Assembly: GCA_902595815.1 (NCBI GenBank)
Contig: CACJRL010000001.1
Coordinates: forward strand, 62,001 to 126,000
DNA: 64,000 nucleotides
From: an uncultured Pelagibacteraceae bacterium
GTDB taxonomy: Bacteria > Pseudomonadota > Alphaproteobacteria > Pelagibacterales > Pelagibacteraceae
Direction: 5' to 3'
In this document: positions 45,618-54,558 of the stretch, piece by piece
How the letters are laid out: the number at the start of each line of letters is the position of its first letter
Position numbering within the stretch: position 1 is the stretch's first letter
Notes under the pieces: model-generated
Database searches by the model: none
Told to the model about the DNA's origin: nothing
The model's input: the letters and a program-made list of their open reading frames with translations, nothing else
Translations under genes and position numbers: made by a program

Positions 45618-45735
45618 ATCTTTTCAACAATTTTATATTTATTTAAAATGTTGAAATAAGCCATCTTTTTAGAGAGTTTTTTTTCATATTAAATGTATAA
45701 AAAGTGAGAAAAGTGTTGAAATTGAGTAATTTACG

Positions 45736-45744
45736 TTATCTACA
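45736..45744 (+). promoter_or_regulatory. DnaA-box-like 9-mer
   Basis: TTATCTACA differs from the consensus DnaA box TTATCCACA only at position 6. It lies near the hemE end of the putative origin, with TTTACG before and AATC after. Confidence 0.5.
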
Positions 45745-45787
45745 AATCATACTAATAATAAATCTAAATATATTATTCTTATTATAA

Positions 45788-46789
45788 ATGACACCAATAA
45801 AAAATTGTATATTAAACAGAGACACAAGCATTAATCCTATTTGGCTTATGAGACAAGCTGGAAGGTATTTACCTGAATTTAGAGAAATTAGAAAAGAAAA
45901 TACAAATTTTATAAAACTATGTCTAAATTCAAAATTATCAGAGGAAATAACACTTCAACCAATTGATAGATTTGGCTTTGATGCTGCCATTATCTTTTCC
46001 GATATACTTATGGTTCCATATGGACTTGGTCAAAAAGTAGAATTTAAAAAAAATTTTGGCCCCAGTCTTGGAAATATAGATTTAGATAAATTTGAAGAAT
46101 TAGATGATAAATTTTTAACCAATAAATTATCACCCATATATGATTTATTAGAGAATTTAAGTAAGAACGATAAGTTAAAAAATAAAGATTTAATAGGTTT
46201 TGTGGGAGCACCATGGACGTTGTTAGTATATATGATAAATAGAGTTTCGCCTAAAAACGGGCTCTCTAATACTTTTTTCAAAGACAATATTTTAATAGAT
46301 AATTTGCTAAATATTTTGGATAAATTTATTAAAATACATATTAGAAACCAAATAAGAGCAGGGGCAACAATAATACAAATATTTGATAGCTGGGCAGGAT
46401 TGATTAATACTAATTTTGAAAAATATTTATATAAACCCACATTATCTTTAGTTGATTATACCAAAAAACTTGGAGTACCTGTAATTTGTTTTCCAAGAGG
46501 TATAAAAAATTATGTTGAATTTTGCAAAATTGTAAAACCTAATATGATAAATATAGATTATAATACAGATCCAAAAAGATTACTCAATGATGTTGATATA
46601 CCAATACAAGGTGGACTAGACCCCAAAATCTTATTAACTGACAAAAATAATTTGAAAAATGAAGCAACAAAATATTTAGAAATTTTTAATAATCATCCTT
46701 ATGTGTTTAACTTGGGCCATGGTATTCTGCCTGAAACAAAAATTGAAATGGTAGAAGAATTAGTAAGAATTGTTAGGGAATTTAAATGA
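45788..46789 (+). CDS. hemE: Uroporphyrinogen decarboxylase
   Basis: HemE decarboxylates uroporphyrinogen III to coproporphyrinogen III. The 333 residues contain PIWLMRQAGRYLPEFREIR (the family's first signature), FGFDAAIIFSDILMVPYGLGQKV, GFVGAPWTLLVYMI, IIQIFDSWAGLI and VPVICFPRGIKNY, with NLGHGILPETKIEMVEELV near the end. It is the first rightward gene beyond the putative origin, the position used to name the Caulobacter hemE-Cori region. It overlaps hemH by 4 bases (ATGA). Confidence 0.97.
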   Translation: MTPIKNCILNRDTSINPIWLMRQAGRYLPEFREIRKENTNFIKLCLNSKLSEEITLQPIDRFGFDAAIIFSDILMVPYGLGQKVEFKKNFGPSLGNIDLDKFEELDDKFLTNKLSPIYDLLENLSKNDKLKNKDLIGFVGAPWTLLVYMINRVSPKNGLSNTFFKDNILIDNLLNILDKFIKIHIRNQIRAGATIIQIFDSWAGLINTNFEKYLYKPTLSLVDYTKKLGVPVICFPRGIKNYVEFCKIVKPNMINIDYNTDPKRLLNDVDIPIQGGLDPKILLTDKNNLKNEATKYLEIFNNHPYVFNLGHGILPETKIEMVEELVRIVREFK

Positions 46790-47778
46790 GTGTAGATCAT
46801 CCCCAAGTCAAGTATGGAAAAACAGGTGTTTTAATCATTAATCTAGGCACACCAGATTCGACCAGCTGGTTAGATATTAGAAAATATCTAAAAGAGTTTC
46901 TGTCTGATAGAAGAGTTATAGAGATAAACCCAATCTTATGGCAGATAATTTTGAACGTTTTTATACTTAACCTAAGACCATCTAAAACTGCTAAGGCCTA
47001 TAAAGAAATTTGGATGAAAAAAGAAAATATGTCACCTCTTTTATATTATACACAGAAACAAGCAGAAAAGGCACGAAAGTTTATATCAAACGAAAATTTA
47101 ATTATAGATTTTGCAATGAGATACGGAAACCCAAGCATAAAAAGTAAAATAAAAAAATTACATGATAATGGCTGTGAAAATCTTATAATTCTGCCTTTGT
47201 ACCCTCAATACGCTGCAGCAACTACAGCAACAGTTTGTGATGAAGTTTATAGAACTTTAATGAAAATGAGATGGCAACCATCTTTAAAAATTATACCTCA
47301 TTACGAATCAGATCCTTTGTATATTGATGCTTTGGTAAACTCTATTAATTCAAAGATAGAAAAAATAAATTGGAAACCAGATTTAATATTGGCTTCTTAT
47401 CACGGAATACCAAAAAAATATTTTGATAAAGGTGATCCATATCATTGTTATTGTCATAAAACTACAAGATTAATTTCTGAAAAGTTTAGCTCAATTGAGA
47501 TTAAAACTACTTTCCAATCGAGATTTGGACCCGAGGAATGGTTACAACCATATACAGATAAAACTTTAGAAAATTTACCAAATGAGGGAATAAAAAACGT
47601 GCTTGCTATTTGCCCAGGATTCTCTTCAGATTGTGTTGAAACATTAGAAGAAATATTAATACAAGGAAAAGAGAGCTTCATGGAAGCTGGTGGTGTAAAT
47701 TTTGATATGATACCATGTCTTAATGATAATGATGATCACATAAAACTAATTAATAGTTTAATTAAAAGAAATATTTAA
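46786..47778 (+). CDS. hemH: Ferrochelatase
   Basis: HemH inserts Fe2+ into protoporphyrin IX. The 330 residues show GVLIINLGTPDSTSWLDIRKYLKEFLSDRRVIEI, the typical N-terminus, NLIILPLYPQYAAATTATV, ILASYHGIPKKYFDKGDPYHCYCHKTTRLI (metal-binding His with Cys cluster), TTFQSRFGPEEWLQPYT and AICPGFSSDCVETLEEI. The Cys residues (HCYCHK, SSDC) may relate to the Fe-S-type subset, but this is uncertain. 3 bases precede hemJ. Confidence 0.96.
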   Translation: MSVDHPQVKYGKTGVLIINLGTPDSTSWLDIRKYLKEFLSDRRVIEINPILWQIILNVFILNLRPSKTAKAYKEIWMKKENMSPLLYYTQKQAEKARKFISNENLIIDFAMRYGNPSIKSKIKKLHDNGCENLIILPLYPQYAAATTATVCDEVYRTLMKMRWQPSLKIIPHYESDPLYIDALVNSINSKIEKINWKPDLILASYHGIPKKYFDKGDPYHCYCHKTTRLISEKFSSIEIKTTFQSRFGPEEWLQPYTDKTLENLPNEGIKNVLAICPGFSSDCVETLEEILIQGKESFMEAGGVNFDMIPCLNDNDDHIKLINSLIKRNI

Positions 47779-47781
47779 TTT

Positions 47782-48216
47782 ATGAACTATTATCTTCTTT
47801 TTAAATCTTTACATTTAATCTCAGTTATCTCATGGATGGCTGGCTTATTATATTTACCAAGAATTTTTGTATACCATGCTGAAAATAATGATGACAGAAA
47901 AGTTTCGGATGTGTTTAAGGTTATGGAAAAAAAATTATATTTATATATTATGACTCCAGCTATGATTCTGTCATGGTTATTTGGCTTGCTTTTAATCCAC
48001 AGTATAGGATTTCAACAATTAGGCCAAACATGGATGATATTAAAAATAATATTTGTGATTTTCCTAAGCTTGTATCATTTTTATTTAGGGCAAACTTTAA
48101 ATAAGTTTAAAATTGATCAAAATACTCATTCTCATAAATTTTACAGATTAATTAATGAAATTCCTACAATATTGCTTATTTTAATCATTTTTGTAGTGAT
48201 ATTTAAGCCTTTATAG
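47782..48216 (+). CDS. hemJ: Protoporphyrinogen IX oxidase HemJ
   Basis: A 144-residue inner-membrane protein of the HemJ (UPF0093) family, which oxidises protoporphyrinogen in bacteria without HemG or HemY. Four helices are visible. The heme-related His and Trp are in LFKSLHLISVISWMAGLLYLPRIFVYHAE, and MEKKLYLYIMTPAMILSWLFGLLL, KIIFVIFLSLYHFYLG and RLINEIPTILLILIIFVVIFKP follow. With hemE and hemH it makes a hemE-hemH-hemJ operon, covering three late steps, though hemF or hemN for the intermediate step is not here. Confidence 0.93.
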   Translation: MNYYLLFKSLHLISVISWMAGLLYLPRIFVYHAENNDDRKVSDVFKVMEKKLYLYIMTPAMILSWLFGLLLIHSIGFQQLGQTWMILKIIFVIFLSLYHFYLGQTLNKFKIDQNTHSHKFYRLINEIPTILLILIIFVVIFKPL

Positions 48217-48278
48217 ACTTGAAATTTTATAAACAGATTACTATATTAACTGCATCTATTTAAAAAAACCTCCCATTT

Positions 48279-49550
48279 ATGAACATTCAAGAATTAAAAG
48301 AAAAAAGCTCAGAAAAAATTATCAATGAAGCAGAAAATTTAGGAATTGAAAATGCTAGCACCCTAAGAAGACAAGAAATTTATTTCGCAATATTAAAAAA
48401 ATTAGCAGAAAAAGGAGAGGAAATTACTGGTGGTGGAGTACTTCAATTACTTCAAGACGGATTTGGATTTCTTAGAGCAATAGAGTCGAATTATTTGCCT
48501 GGCGCTGATGATATTTATGTTAGTCCAAATCAAATTAGAAGATTTGGATTGAGAACAGGCGATACTGTAGAAGGACCAATAAGAGCTCCTAAAGAAGGTG
48601 AAAGATATTTTGCCTTGCTTCAAGTGAGCAAAATTAACTTTGAAGAAACTGACAAGTTTAAACATAAAATAGCTTTTGATAATCTAACTCCTCTTTATCC
48701 AAACAAGCAATTGGTAATGGAAGTTGAAAGTGCAAAAGTAGAGAAAAAAGTTGATTTAACTCCGAGGCTAATTGATTTAGTAAGTCCGATAGGTAAAGGA
48801 CAAAGATCATTGATTATATCACCCCCTAAAGCTGGGAAAACAATGATATTACAGAGTATCGCAAATTCAATAACTGCAAATCATCCAGAGTGTTATTTAA
48901 TGGTTCTATTAATTGATGAAAGACCAGAGGAAGTAACAGATATGCAGAGAACAGTTAAGGGCGAAGTTATAAGTTCAACATTTGATGAACCAGCACAAAG
49001 GCATGTTGCAGTAGCAGAAATGGTAATTGAAAAAGCTAAAAGATTAACAGAGCATAAAAAAGATGTAGTAATTTTATTAGACTCTATAACAAGATTAGGA
49101 AGAGCATATAATGCTGTTGTTCCAAGTTCAGGTAAAGTACTAACAGGTGGTGTTGACGCAAATGCTCTCCAAAGACCAAAAAGATTTTTTGGTGCAGCAA
49201 GAAATATTGAGGAAGGTGGTTCTTTAACTATAATAGCAACGGCATTGATTGATACAGGAAGCAGGATGGACGAAGTTATTTTTGAAGAATTTAAAGGTAC
49301 CGGTAATAGTGAAACAATATTGGATAGAAAGATTTCAGAGAAAAGAATATTTCCTGCAATTGATATAACTAAATCTGGAACTAGAAGAGAAGAGTTAATT
49401 TTTGATAAAAATGATCTTCAAAAAATGAATGTTTTAAGAAGAATTATAGCCCCAATGGGCTCAATGGATGCAATTGAGTTTATTAATTCTAAATTAAAAG
49501 ATACAAAGAATAATTCTGATTTCTTCAATTCGATGAATAAACCAGCTTAA
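48279..49550 (+). CDS. rho: Transcription termination factor Rho
   Basis: Rho is the RNA helicase that terminates transcription. The 423 residues contain the RNA-binding cold-shock part ([49 protein letters not shown]) and the RecA-type motor, with Walker [15 protein letters not shown], Walker B-like [18 protein letters not shown]-loop [48 protein letters not shown] and the secondary-channel RRILAPMG-like end. Convergent gene packing without intrinsic terminators here suggests heavy reliance on Rho. Confidence 0.97.
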   Translation: MNIQELKEKSSEKIINEAENLGIENASTLRRQEIYFAILKKLAEKGEEITGGGVLQLLQDGFGFLRAIESNYLPGADDIYVSPNQIRRFGLRTGDTVEGPIRAPKEGERYFALLQVSKINFEETDKFKHKIAFDNLTPLYPNKQLVMEVESAKVEKKVDLTPRLIDLVSPIGKGQRSLIISPPKAGKTMILQSIANSITANHPECYLMVLLIDERPEEVTDMQRTVKGEVISSTFDEPAQRHVAVAEMVIEKAKRLTEHKKDVVILLDSITRLGRAYNAVVPSSGKVLTGGVDANALQRPKRFFGAARNIEEGGSLTIIATALIDTGSRMDEVIFEEFKGTGNSETILDRKISEKRIFPAIDITKSGTRREELIFDKNDLQKMNVLRRIIAPMGSMDAIEFINSKLKDTKNNSDFFNSMNKPA

Positions 49551-49552
49551 TC

Positions 49553-50389
49553 TCATAAATATTCTAATTCACTCATTTCTTTGTAAAAAAATTTTTCTAA
49601 TTCTATGGTAGTTTCCTTGCTAAGAAGCTTTTTGTAATCGTTATCTTTCCCTAAGTTAAAAAATGTTTTCCTTGTTCCATCTGAAGAAAAACTAGCTTCA
49701 TCAAAACCTTTACTTTTTTCCATCTTTTTTAATTTATTAAAATTAGTGCTTCTAATTGATTTACTTAATTTTCTTTTATCAACTTCTTTTTTATTATTAA
49801 GTAGTTTATTAGTAAATTGAATAATTTTTTCAAATGTGCTTTTAGAATCTTTTTCTAAATCTTCATATTTTATAAAAAGTTTGTTTTTTATATTTGAGTT
49901 TTTCCATGAATTATAATTCTTCGCCCAAGAACTTATAAATGAATAACTTGCATAATTATCAGAGTCATTCTTATCTTTTAAATTTCGATAAGTGCTTTTT
50001 ATCATTTCAAGTGCTTCTTTCTCATTAATTGAATAATGATTCATTAATGAAGTGATTACATTTCTAGGATCTCTCACAATAATAATTGCTCCCAACGTAA
50101 CCTCTGGTGTTGTAAAATGGTTTCCCTTATATGCCCCATACACATTGTGAGTTTTAAGGAAACGTGCCTTATTAAGTTTTTTAAGATTTTTTTGAATAAT
50201 AAGCCACTTTTCTGCAGCCTCTTCGACGCTGTAAATCTTCTTACTAAAAAATTCTCTACTAGGGAATTGTTTTATATTTTTTAATAATTTGAATTCAAAA
50301 TCTCCATCTTTTGAAAAATAATATGAAGATAACAATGACCTGATCCAAGTATTTCCACTCTTTGGGTAAGATGCTATCCAAATAATCAT
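49553..50389 (-). CDS. Sulfotransferase domain protein (tandem copy A)
   Basis: A 278-residue PAPS-dependent sulfotransferase. The N-terminal MIIWIASYPKSGNTWIRSLLSS is the 5'-phosphosulfate loop (YPKSGNTW), and ALIIVRDPRNVITSLMNHYS-like residues (IIIVRDPRNVITSLMNHYSI) form the 3'-phosphate site; FIKYEDLEKDSKSTFEKIIQFTNKLL and KKTFFNLGKDNDYKKLLS follow. The acceptor is unknown. It ends 2 bases from rho. It is a paralogue of the next gene, sharing 43 of 45 nucleotides at the 5' end. Both lie between rho and mnmE, which are usually adjacent. Confidence 0.9.
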   Translation of the reverse strand: MIIWIASYPKSGNTWIRSLLSSYYFSKDGDFEFKLLKNIKQFPSREFFSKKIYSVEEAAEKWLIIQKNLKKLNKARFLKTHNVYGAYKGNHFTTPEVTLGAIIIVRDPRNVITSLMNHYSINEKEALEMIKSTYRNLKDKNDSDNYASYSFISSWAKNYNSWKNSNIKNKLFIKYEDLEKDSKSTFEKIIQFTNKLLNNKKEVDKRKLSKSIRSTNFNKLKKMEKSKGFDEASFSSDGTRKTFFNLGKDNDYKKLLSKETTIELEKFFYKEMSELEYL

Positions 50390-50407
50390 ATATATATTCT
50401 ATCCATC

Positions 50408-51232
50408 TTATAAATATCTTAGATTTCTCATTGTATCTCTGTATTTATTTTCAATTTCATCGGATATATTTTTTGCAATATTATTTTTCCAATTATTTTC
50501 TGGACCTTTATAAAAAAAATTAAACTCCTTTTCTCTATTTTTATATTCATCGAAATTGCCTTCTTTCTCAAGTTTTTGTAATTGTCTAAACTCTGTTGTT
50601 TCAATTATTTTCTTAATTTTGTTTTCATTAATATTTAGAACCATATAATTTTTCAGAAATTCGTAAATTCTTATAATTTCTTTATCGATATTATCTATTA
50701 AATTTTCATATTTTATTAGTAATAAATTATCATTGTGTTTTGTCCAAGATTTATAGTGATCGCCCCAATCGGTAATTGGAGTAATCACACCTTCTTTTCC
50801 ATCAATACTTTGTTTCAATGCCCTATTTTCAATTAGAAAATTTTTTGCTTTCTCATTTGTCATTTTAAAATGATTGGCAATTGAACTAACTAAATTTCTT
50901 GGGTCTCTAACTATGTATATTGTTGCTAAAGTATTTTTTTTGTTTGTGAAAGAATAATTTGCAATCTTGATATTTGCATTATGTGTTTTAAAGAAAAATA
51001 TTTTTTTTTCTTGGTTAACTTTTTCTTGGGCCGTTATCCAATGTTTACAAACTTCTTCTATATCTGAGTATCTTTCTGTTACTTCTCTAAAATGAGCTTC
51101 TCTTGGGAATTGAGGTATTTTTTTTAACAGACTCATTTTAAATTGTCCATTAGAGGAGAAAAGCATGGAAGAGATTATAGTACGCACCCAAGTATTCCCA
51201 CTCTTTGGGTAAGATGCAATCCAAATAATCAT
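50408..51232 (-). CDS. Sulfotransferase domain protein (tandem copy B)
   Basis: A 274-residue sulfotransferase from the ATG at 51232. The track's 51436 start includes about 68 residues reading antisense through mnmE. The protein begins MIIWIASYPKSGNTWVRTIISS and has TIYIVRDPRNLVSSIANHFKM, LLIKYENLIDNIDKEIIRIYEFLKN and EFNFFYKGPENNWKNNIAKN. It is diverged in the middle from copy A but keeps the nucleotide-binding loops. It is divergent from mnmE with 46 bases between starts, and copy A follows 18 bases after its stop. Confidence 0.9.
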   Translation of the reverse strand: MIIWIASYPKSGNTWVRTIISSMLFSSNGQFKMSLLKKIPQFPREAHFREVTERYSDIEEVCKHWITAQEKVNQEKKIFFFKTHNANIKIANYSFTNKKNTLATIYIVRDPRNLVSSIANHFKMTNEKAKNFLIENRALKQSIDGKEGVITPITDWGDHYKSWTKHNDNLLLIKYENLIDNIDKEIIRIYEFLKNYMVLNINENKIKKIIETTEFRQLQKLEKEGNFDEYKNREKEFNFFYKGPENNWKNNIAKNISDEIENKYRDTMRNLRYL

Positions 51233-51278
51233 AGAAAAATTTATATATTTAAATTCAATACTAGCTATAATTGATTTA

Positions 51279-52610
51279 ATGACAATATATGCTCTATCCT
51301 CAGGTCCAGGTATTGCTGGAATTTCTGTCATAAGAGTATCTGGCTCGAAAACAAGGGATGTTATTGTTAATTTAACCAAGCAAAAAGCACCAGAGCCAAG
51401 AGTTGCAACATTAAGAAAATTTAACAAAATCAACAATAATGAGCTTATAGATGAAGGAATATTAATATGGTTTCCAGGACCTAACAGCTATACAGGTGAG
51501 GATATGGCTGAATTCCATGTTCACGGCAGCAAAGCAGTTGTAGATTCTATCCAGGACACAATATCAAAAATTGATGGCTGCAGATTGGCAGATCCAGGCG
51601 AATTTACTAAGATAGCTTTTCAAAACGGTAAAGTAAATCTTTTAAAAGCTGAAAGTATCTCAGACTTAATATCTTCTGAAACAGAAATTCAAAGGCAGCA
51701 AGCTATTAAAATCATGTCTGGAAAAAGTTCAGAAAAATTTAATTCTTTAAGATCAAGATTGATAAAAATTCTATCTAATGTTGAAGCAAAAATTGATTTT
51801 CCAGAAGACGATTTACCTAATGATATTTTAGAAAATATTCATACTGAAACTGATTATATTATAAATGAAATAGAAAAAATATTAAATGACCAAAGAGTAG
51901 GAGAAAGAATTAGAGAAGGTTTTAAAATTGCAATTGTCGGTCCAACTAATGCTGGCAAGTCTTCACTCTTAAATTATTTATCAAGAAGAGATATTGCAAT
52001 TGTTTCAGAAATTGCTGGAACTACAAGAGATGTGATTGAGGCTCATCTAAATTTAGACGGCTTCCCAGTTATTGTATCGGATACTGCTGGAATAAGAGTT
52101 TCAAAAAATGAAATAGAAAAAAAAGGAATTAAATTGGCCCTAAAGAAGGCTGAAAATGCTGATTTAAATATAATTGTACTAGAGCCTAAAAGTCAGGATT
52201 TTAGTGACTTTTTCGATGAATCTGCAATAAAGAAGTCAATTTTAGTGGTAAACAAATCAGATTTGGGTGTTAATCAAATTAGCAATGAAATTAGAAAATA
52301 TAACCCAATATTTATATCCGTAAAGAAAGAAAAAAATTTAGATCAACTGATTGATCTTATTAAAGAAAATTTAAAAAATAAATTTATATCAATTAAAGAT
52401 ATTTATATTACAAGAGAAAGACATAGATCTAATCTTAAGAATTGTGTTGAACATTTAAAAAGTTTTATAGAAAAAAAATCTCTTCAAGATTTCGATAAAG
52501 GAGCAGAAGATTTAAGATTGGCTGTAAGATATCTTGGAATGATAGTTGGTAAAGTTGATGTTGAAGAGGTATTAGGATCAATTTTCAATGATTTTTGCAT
52601 TGGCAAATAA
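51279..52610 (+). CDS. mnmE: tRNA modification GTPase MnmE
   Basis: MnmE works with MnmG to add carboxymethylaminomethyl groups at U34 of tRNAs. The 443 residues show TIYALSSGPGIAGISVIRVSG, the G1 loop IVGPTNAGKSSLLN (about residue 220), EIAGTTRDVIEA, VSDTAGIR (G3), VVNKSDL (G4) and the C-terminal IFNDFCIGK with the family's Cys. Full length. 76 bases separate it from mnmG. It is the first gene of mnmE-mnmG-rsmG-parA-parB. Confidence 0.97.
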   Translation: MTIYALSSGPGIAGISVIRVSGSKTRDVIVNLTKQKAPEPRVATLRKFNKINNNELIDEGILIWFPGPNSYTGEDMAEFHVHGSKAVVDSIQDTISKIDGCRLADPGEFTKIAFQNGKVNLLKAESISDLISSETEIQRQQAIKIMSGKSSEKFNSLRSRLIKILSNVEAKIDFPEDDLPNDILENIHTETDYIINEIEKILNDQRVGERIREGFKIAIVGPTNAGKSSLLNYLSRRDIAIVSEIAGTTRDVIEAHLNLDGFPVIVSDTAGIRVSKNEIEKKGIKLALKKAENADLNIIVLEPKSQDFSDFFDESAIKKSILVVNKSDLGVNQISNEIRKYNPIFISVKKEKNLDQLIDLIKENLKNKFISIKDIYITRERHRSNLKNCVEHLKSFIEKKSLQDFDKGAEDLRLAVRYLGMIVGKVDVEEVLGSIFNDFCIGK

Positions 52611-52686
52611 TCGTTGATAATGCTCATTTTTTTAATAATTTTTAGTGTTTTCTTGTAAATTTTAAGATCAATAATAAATTACAACT

Positions 52687-54558
52687 ATGAAAAATGAGTT
52701 ATTCTTTGATGTAGTTGTAATAGGTGGAGGTCACGCTGGATGTGAGGCTGCGGCAGCATCAGCAAGATTAGGTGTTAATACCGCACTATTTACTCATAGT
52801 TTTGATACAATTGGTGAGATGTCATGTAATCCTGCAATAGGAGGATTGGGCAAAGGACATTTGGTAAGAGAAATAGATGCCCTAGATGGAGTTATGGGTG
52901 AAGTAGCAGATAAATCTGGTATTCAATTTAGACTATTAAATAGAAGCAGAGGACCAGCTGTTAGAGGGCCTAGAACTCAAAGTGACAGGTCATTATATAA
53001 AAAATTTATGCAAGAAAAACTTGTAAACTATTGTAATTTATGCATTTTTTCTGATCCTGTAATTAAGTTTATATTTAAAAAAAATAATATAAGTGGATTT
53101 ATCACTCAATCTGGTAAAGAAATAAAATCATCCAAGATAATTCTAACAACTGGCACTTTTTTGAATGGTTTAATTCATATTGGCGATAATAAAACTCCTG
53201 CCGGACGATTTAATGAAAAACCCTCAACAGGTTTAAGTGAGCAGTTAAAAAAATATAATTTTAAAATAGGAAGATTAAAAACTGGAACACCTCCAAGACT
53301 TGATGGTCGTACAATCAATTTTAAAAACTTAGAAGAGCAACATGCAGACGATGATCCTTATTTTTTTTCATTTCTAACTAAGAAAAATCTTAACAAACAA
53401 ATTTCATGCCGAATGACATATACTAACGAAGCAGTTCATAAAATTATTTCTAAAAATCTAAAAAGGAGTGCAATGTATTCAGGAAGTATCGCAGGTGTGG
53501 GTCCGCGATATTGTCCATCAATTGAGGATAAGATAAAAAAATTTGCAGATAAAGAAAGACATCAAATTTTTTTAGAGCCAGAAGGATTGAATGATAACAC
53601 AATATACCCAAATGGGATCTCTACATCCTTACCAGAAGCTGTACAGCAAGAAATATGTAGTAAAATCAATGGTTTAGAGAGTGTAAAAATATTAAGGCCA
53701 GGATATGCTATCGAATATGATTTTGTAGATCCAAGGGAGCTTTTTATAACACTAGAAACAAAAAAAATAAAAAATCTTTTCCTTGCTGGGCAAATTAATG
53801 GAACAACTGGTTATGAAGAGGCAGCAGCTCAAGGTTTGATTGCAGGAGCAAATGCAGCTCTCGCTGTAAAAGGGAAAGAACCATTTATTTTAGACAGATC
53901 AGAGGCATATATAGGCGTTATGATAGATGATCTCATAACCAAAGGTGTTGCAGAACCATATAGAATGTTCACATCAAGAGCAGAATATAGACTTTCTCTA
54001 AGGTCAGATAATGCAGATATTCGATTAACAGATAAAGGAATAAATTCGGGACTGGTTTTAAAAGAAAGAATGGAAAAATTCCAGGAAAAACACAAAGAAT
54101 TAAAAAAAATTAGAGTTAAAATGGACAGGTTAATGATTACGCCATCAAAAATTGCAAAATTTGGCATAAATATCGCAAAAGATGGTATTAGTCGTACAGC
54201 ATACCAAGTATTAGGCCAGAAATCCGTAAATATGAGAAAAATAAGAGAAATATGGCCAGAAATTAAATATGTTTCACGTGAAATTGATGAACAATTAGAA
54301 ATAAGCTCCCATTATAAAGGTTATTTAAAAAAACAAAAGGCAGATATATTGGCTTTTAAAAGAGATGAAAACCTAATTATACCAGAAAACATAAATTATG
54401 ATAGATTTTCTGGGCTTTCAAATGAAGTAAAGTCTAAATTTAAGAAAATTAAACCTAAAACTATGGGCCAGGCTTTAAGAATTGATGGAATTACACCGGC
54501 CGCCGTATATATTTTGTTGTCTCATCTTAAAAGAAAGTCTATTAAGCATATAGCTTGA
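52687..54558 (+). CDS. mnmG: tRNA uridine-5-carboxymethylaminomethyl modification enzyme MnmG (GidA)
   Basis: MnmG is the FAD/NADH partner of MnmE. The 623 residues begin [23 protein letters not shown], then [121 protein letters not shown] and [21 protein letters not shown] parS-like sequence is embedded in its 3' part (about residue 530, [10 protein letters not shown]). Its TGA stop overlaps the rsmG TTG start (TTGA). Confidence 0.97.
   Translation: MKNELFFDVVVIGGGHAGCEAAAASARLGVNTALFTHSFDTIGEMSCNPAIGGLGKGHLVREIDALDGVMGEVADKSGIQFRLLNRSRGPAVRGPRTQSDRSLYKKFMQEKLVNYCNLCIFSDPVIKFIFKKNNISGFITQSGKEIKSSKIILTTGTFLNGLIHIGDNKTPAGRFNEKPSTGLSEQLKKYNFKIGRLKTGTPPRLDGRTINFKNLEEQHADDDPYFFSFLTKKNLNKQISCRMTYTNEAVHKIISKNLKRSAMYSGSIAGVGPRYCPSIEDKIKKFADKERHQIFLEPEGLNDNTIYPNGISTSLPEAVQQEICSKINGLESVKILRPGYAIEYDFVDPRELFITLETKKIKNLFLAGQINGTTGYEEAAAQGLIAGANAALAVKGKEPFILDRSEAYIGVMIDDLITKGVAEPYRMFTSRAEYRLSLRSDNADIRLTDKGINSGLVLKERMEKFQEKHKELKKIRVKMDRLMITPSKIAKFGINIAKDGISRTAYQVLGQKSVNMRKIREIWPEIKYVSREIDEQLEISSHYKGYLKKQKADILAFKRDENLIIPENINYDRFSGLSNEVKSKFKKIKPKTMGQALRIDGITPAAVYILLSHLKRKSIKHIA
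54270..54285. promoter_or_regulatory. Second parS-like site (in mnmG)
   Basis: TGTTTCACGTGAAATT matches 14 of 16 bases of the canonical parS TGTTTCACGTGAAACA, with the central 12-bp palindrome TTTCACGTGAAA intact. It encodes the conserved MnmG stretch [10 protein letters not shown], so coding constraint may explain it, but the central palindrome makes ParB binding plausible. It lies 332 bp before the perfect site in rsmG. Confidence 0.5.

Larger units (their letters stand above)
45507..45787. other. Putative chromosomal replication origin (oriC) between ppsR and hemE
   Basis: This 281-bp gap is the longest without a gene. By hand count it has 47 G+C (about 17%). It separates a DUF299 gene from hemE, the exact neighbours of the Caulobacter and Rickettsia origins. 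Genes on both sides run away from it. A DnaA-box-like TTATCTACA is at 45736-45744 (one mismatch to TTATCCACA). Weaker relatives are TTGTCAACA at 45514 and TTTTCAACA at 45621, and the 9-mer TGTTGAAAT is at 45649 and 45714. An AT-only-rich stretch at about 45581-45650 could be the unwinding element. No GANTC (CcrM) site was seen in it. Confidence 0.75.

Noticed and set aside
51233-51436. Longer N-terminus of sulfotransferase copy B (track start 51436)
   Set aside because: It runs antisense through mnmE; paralogue copy A starts at the equivalent of 51232.
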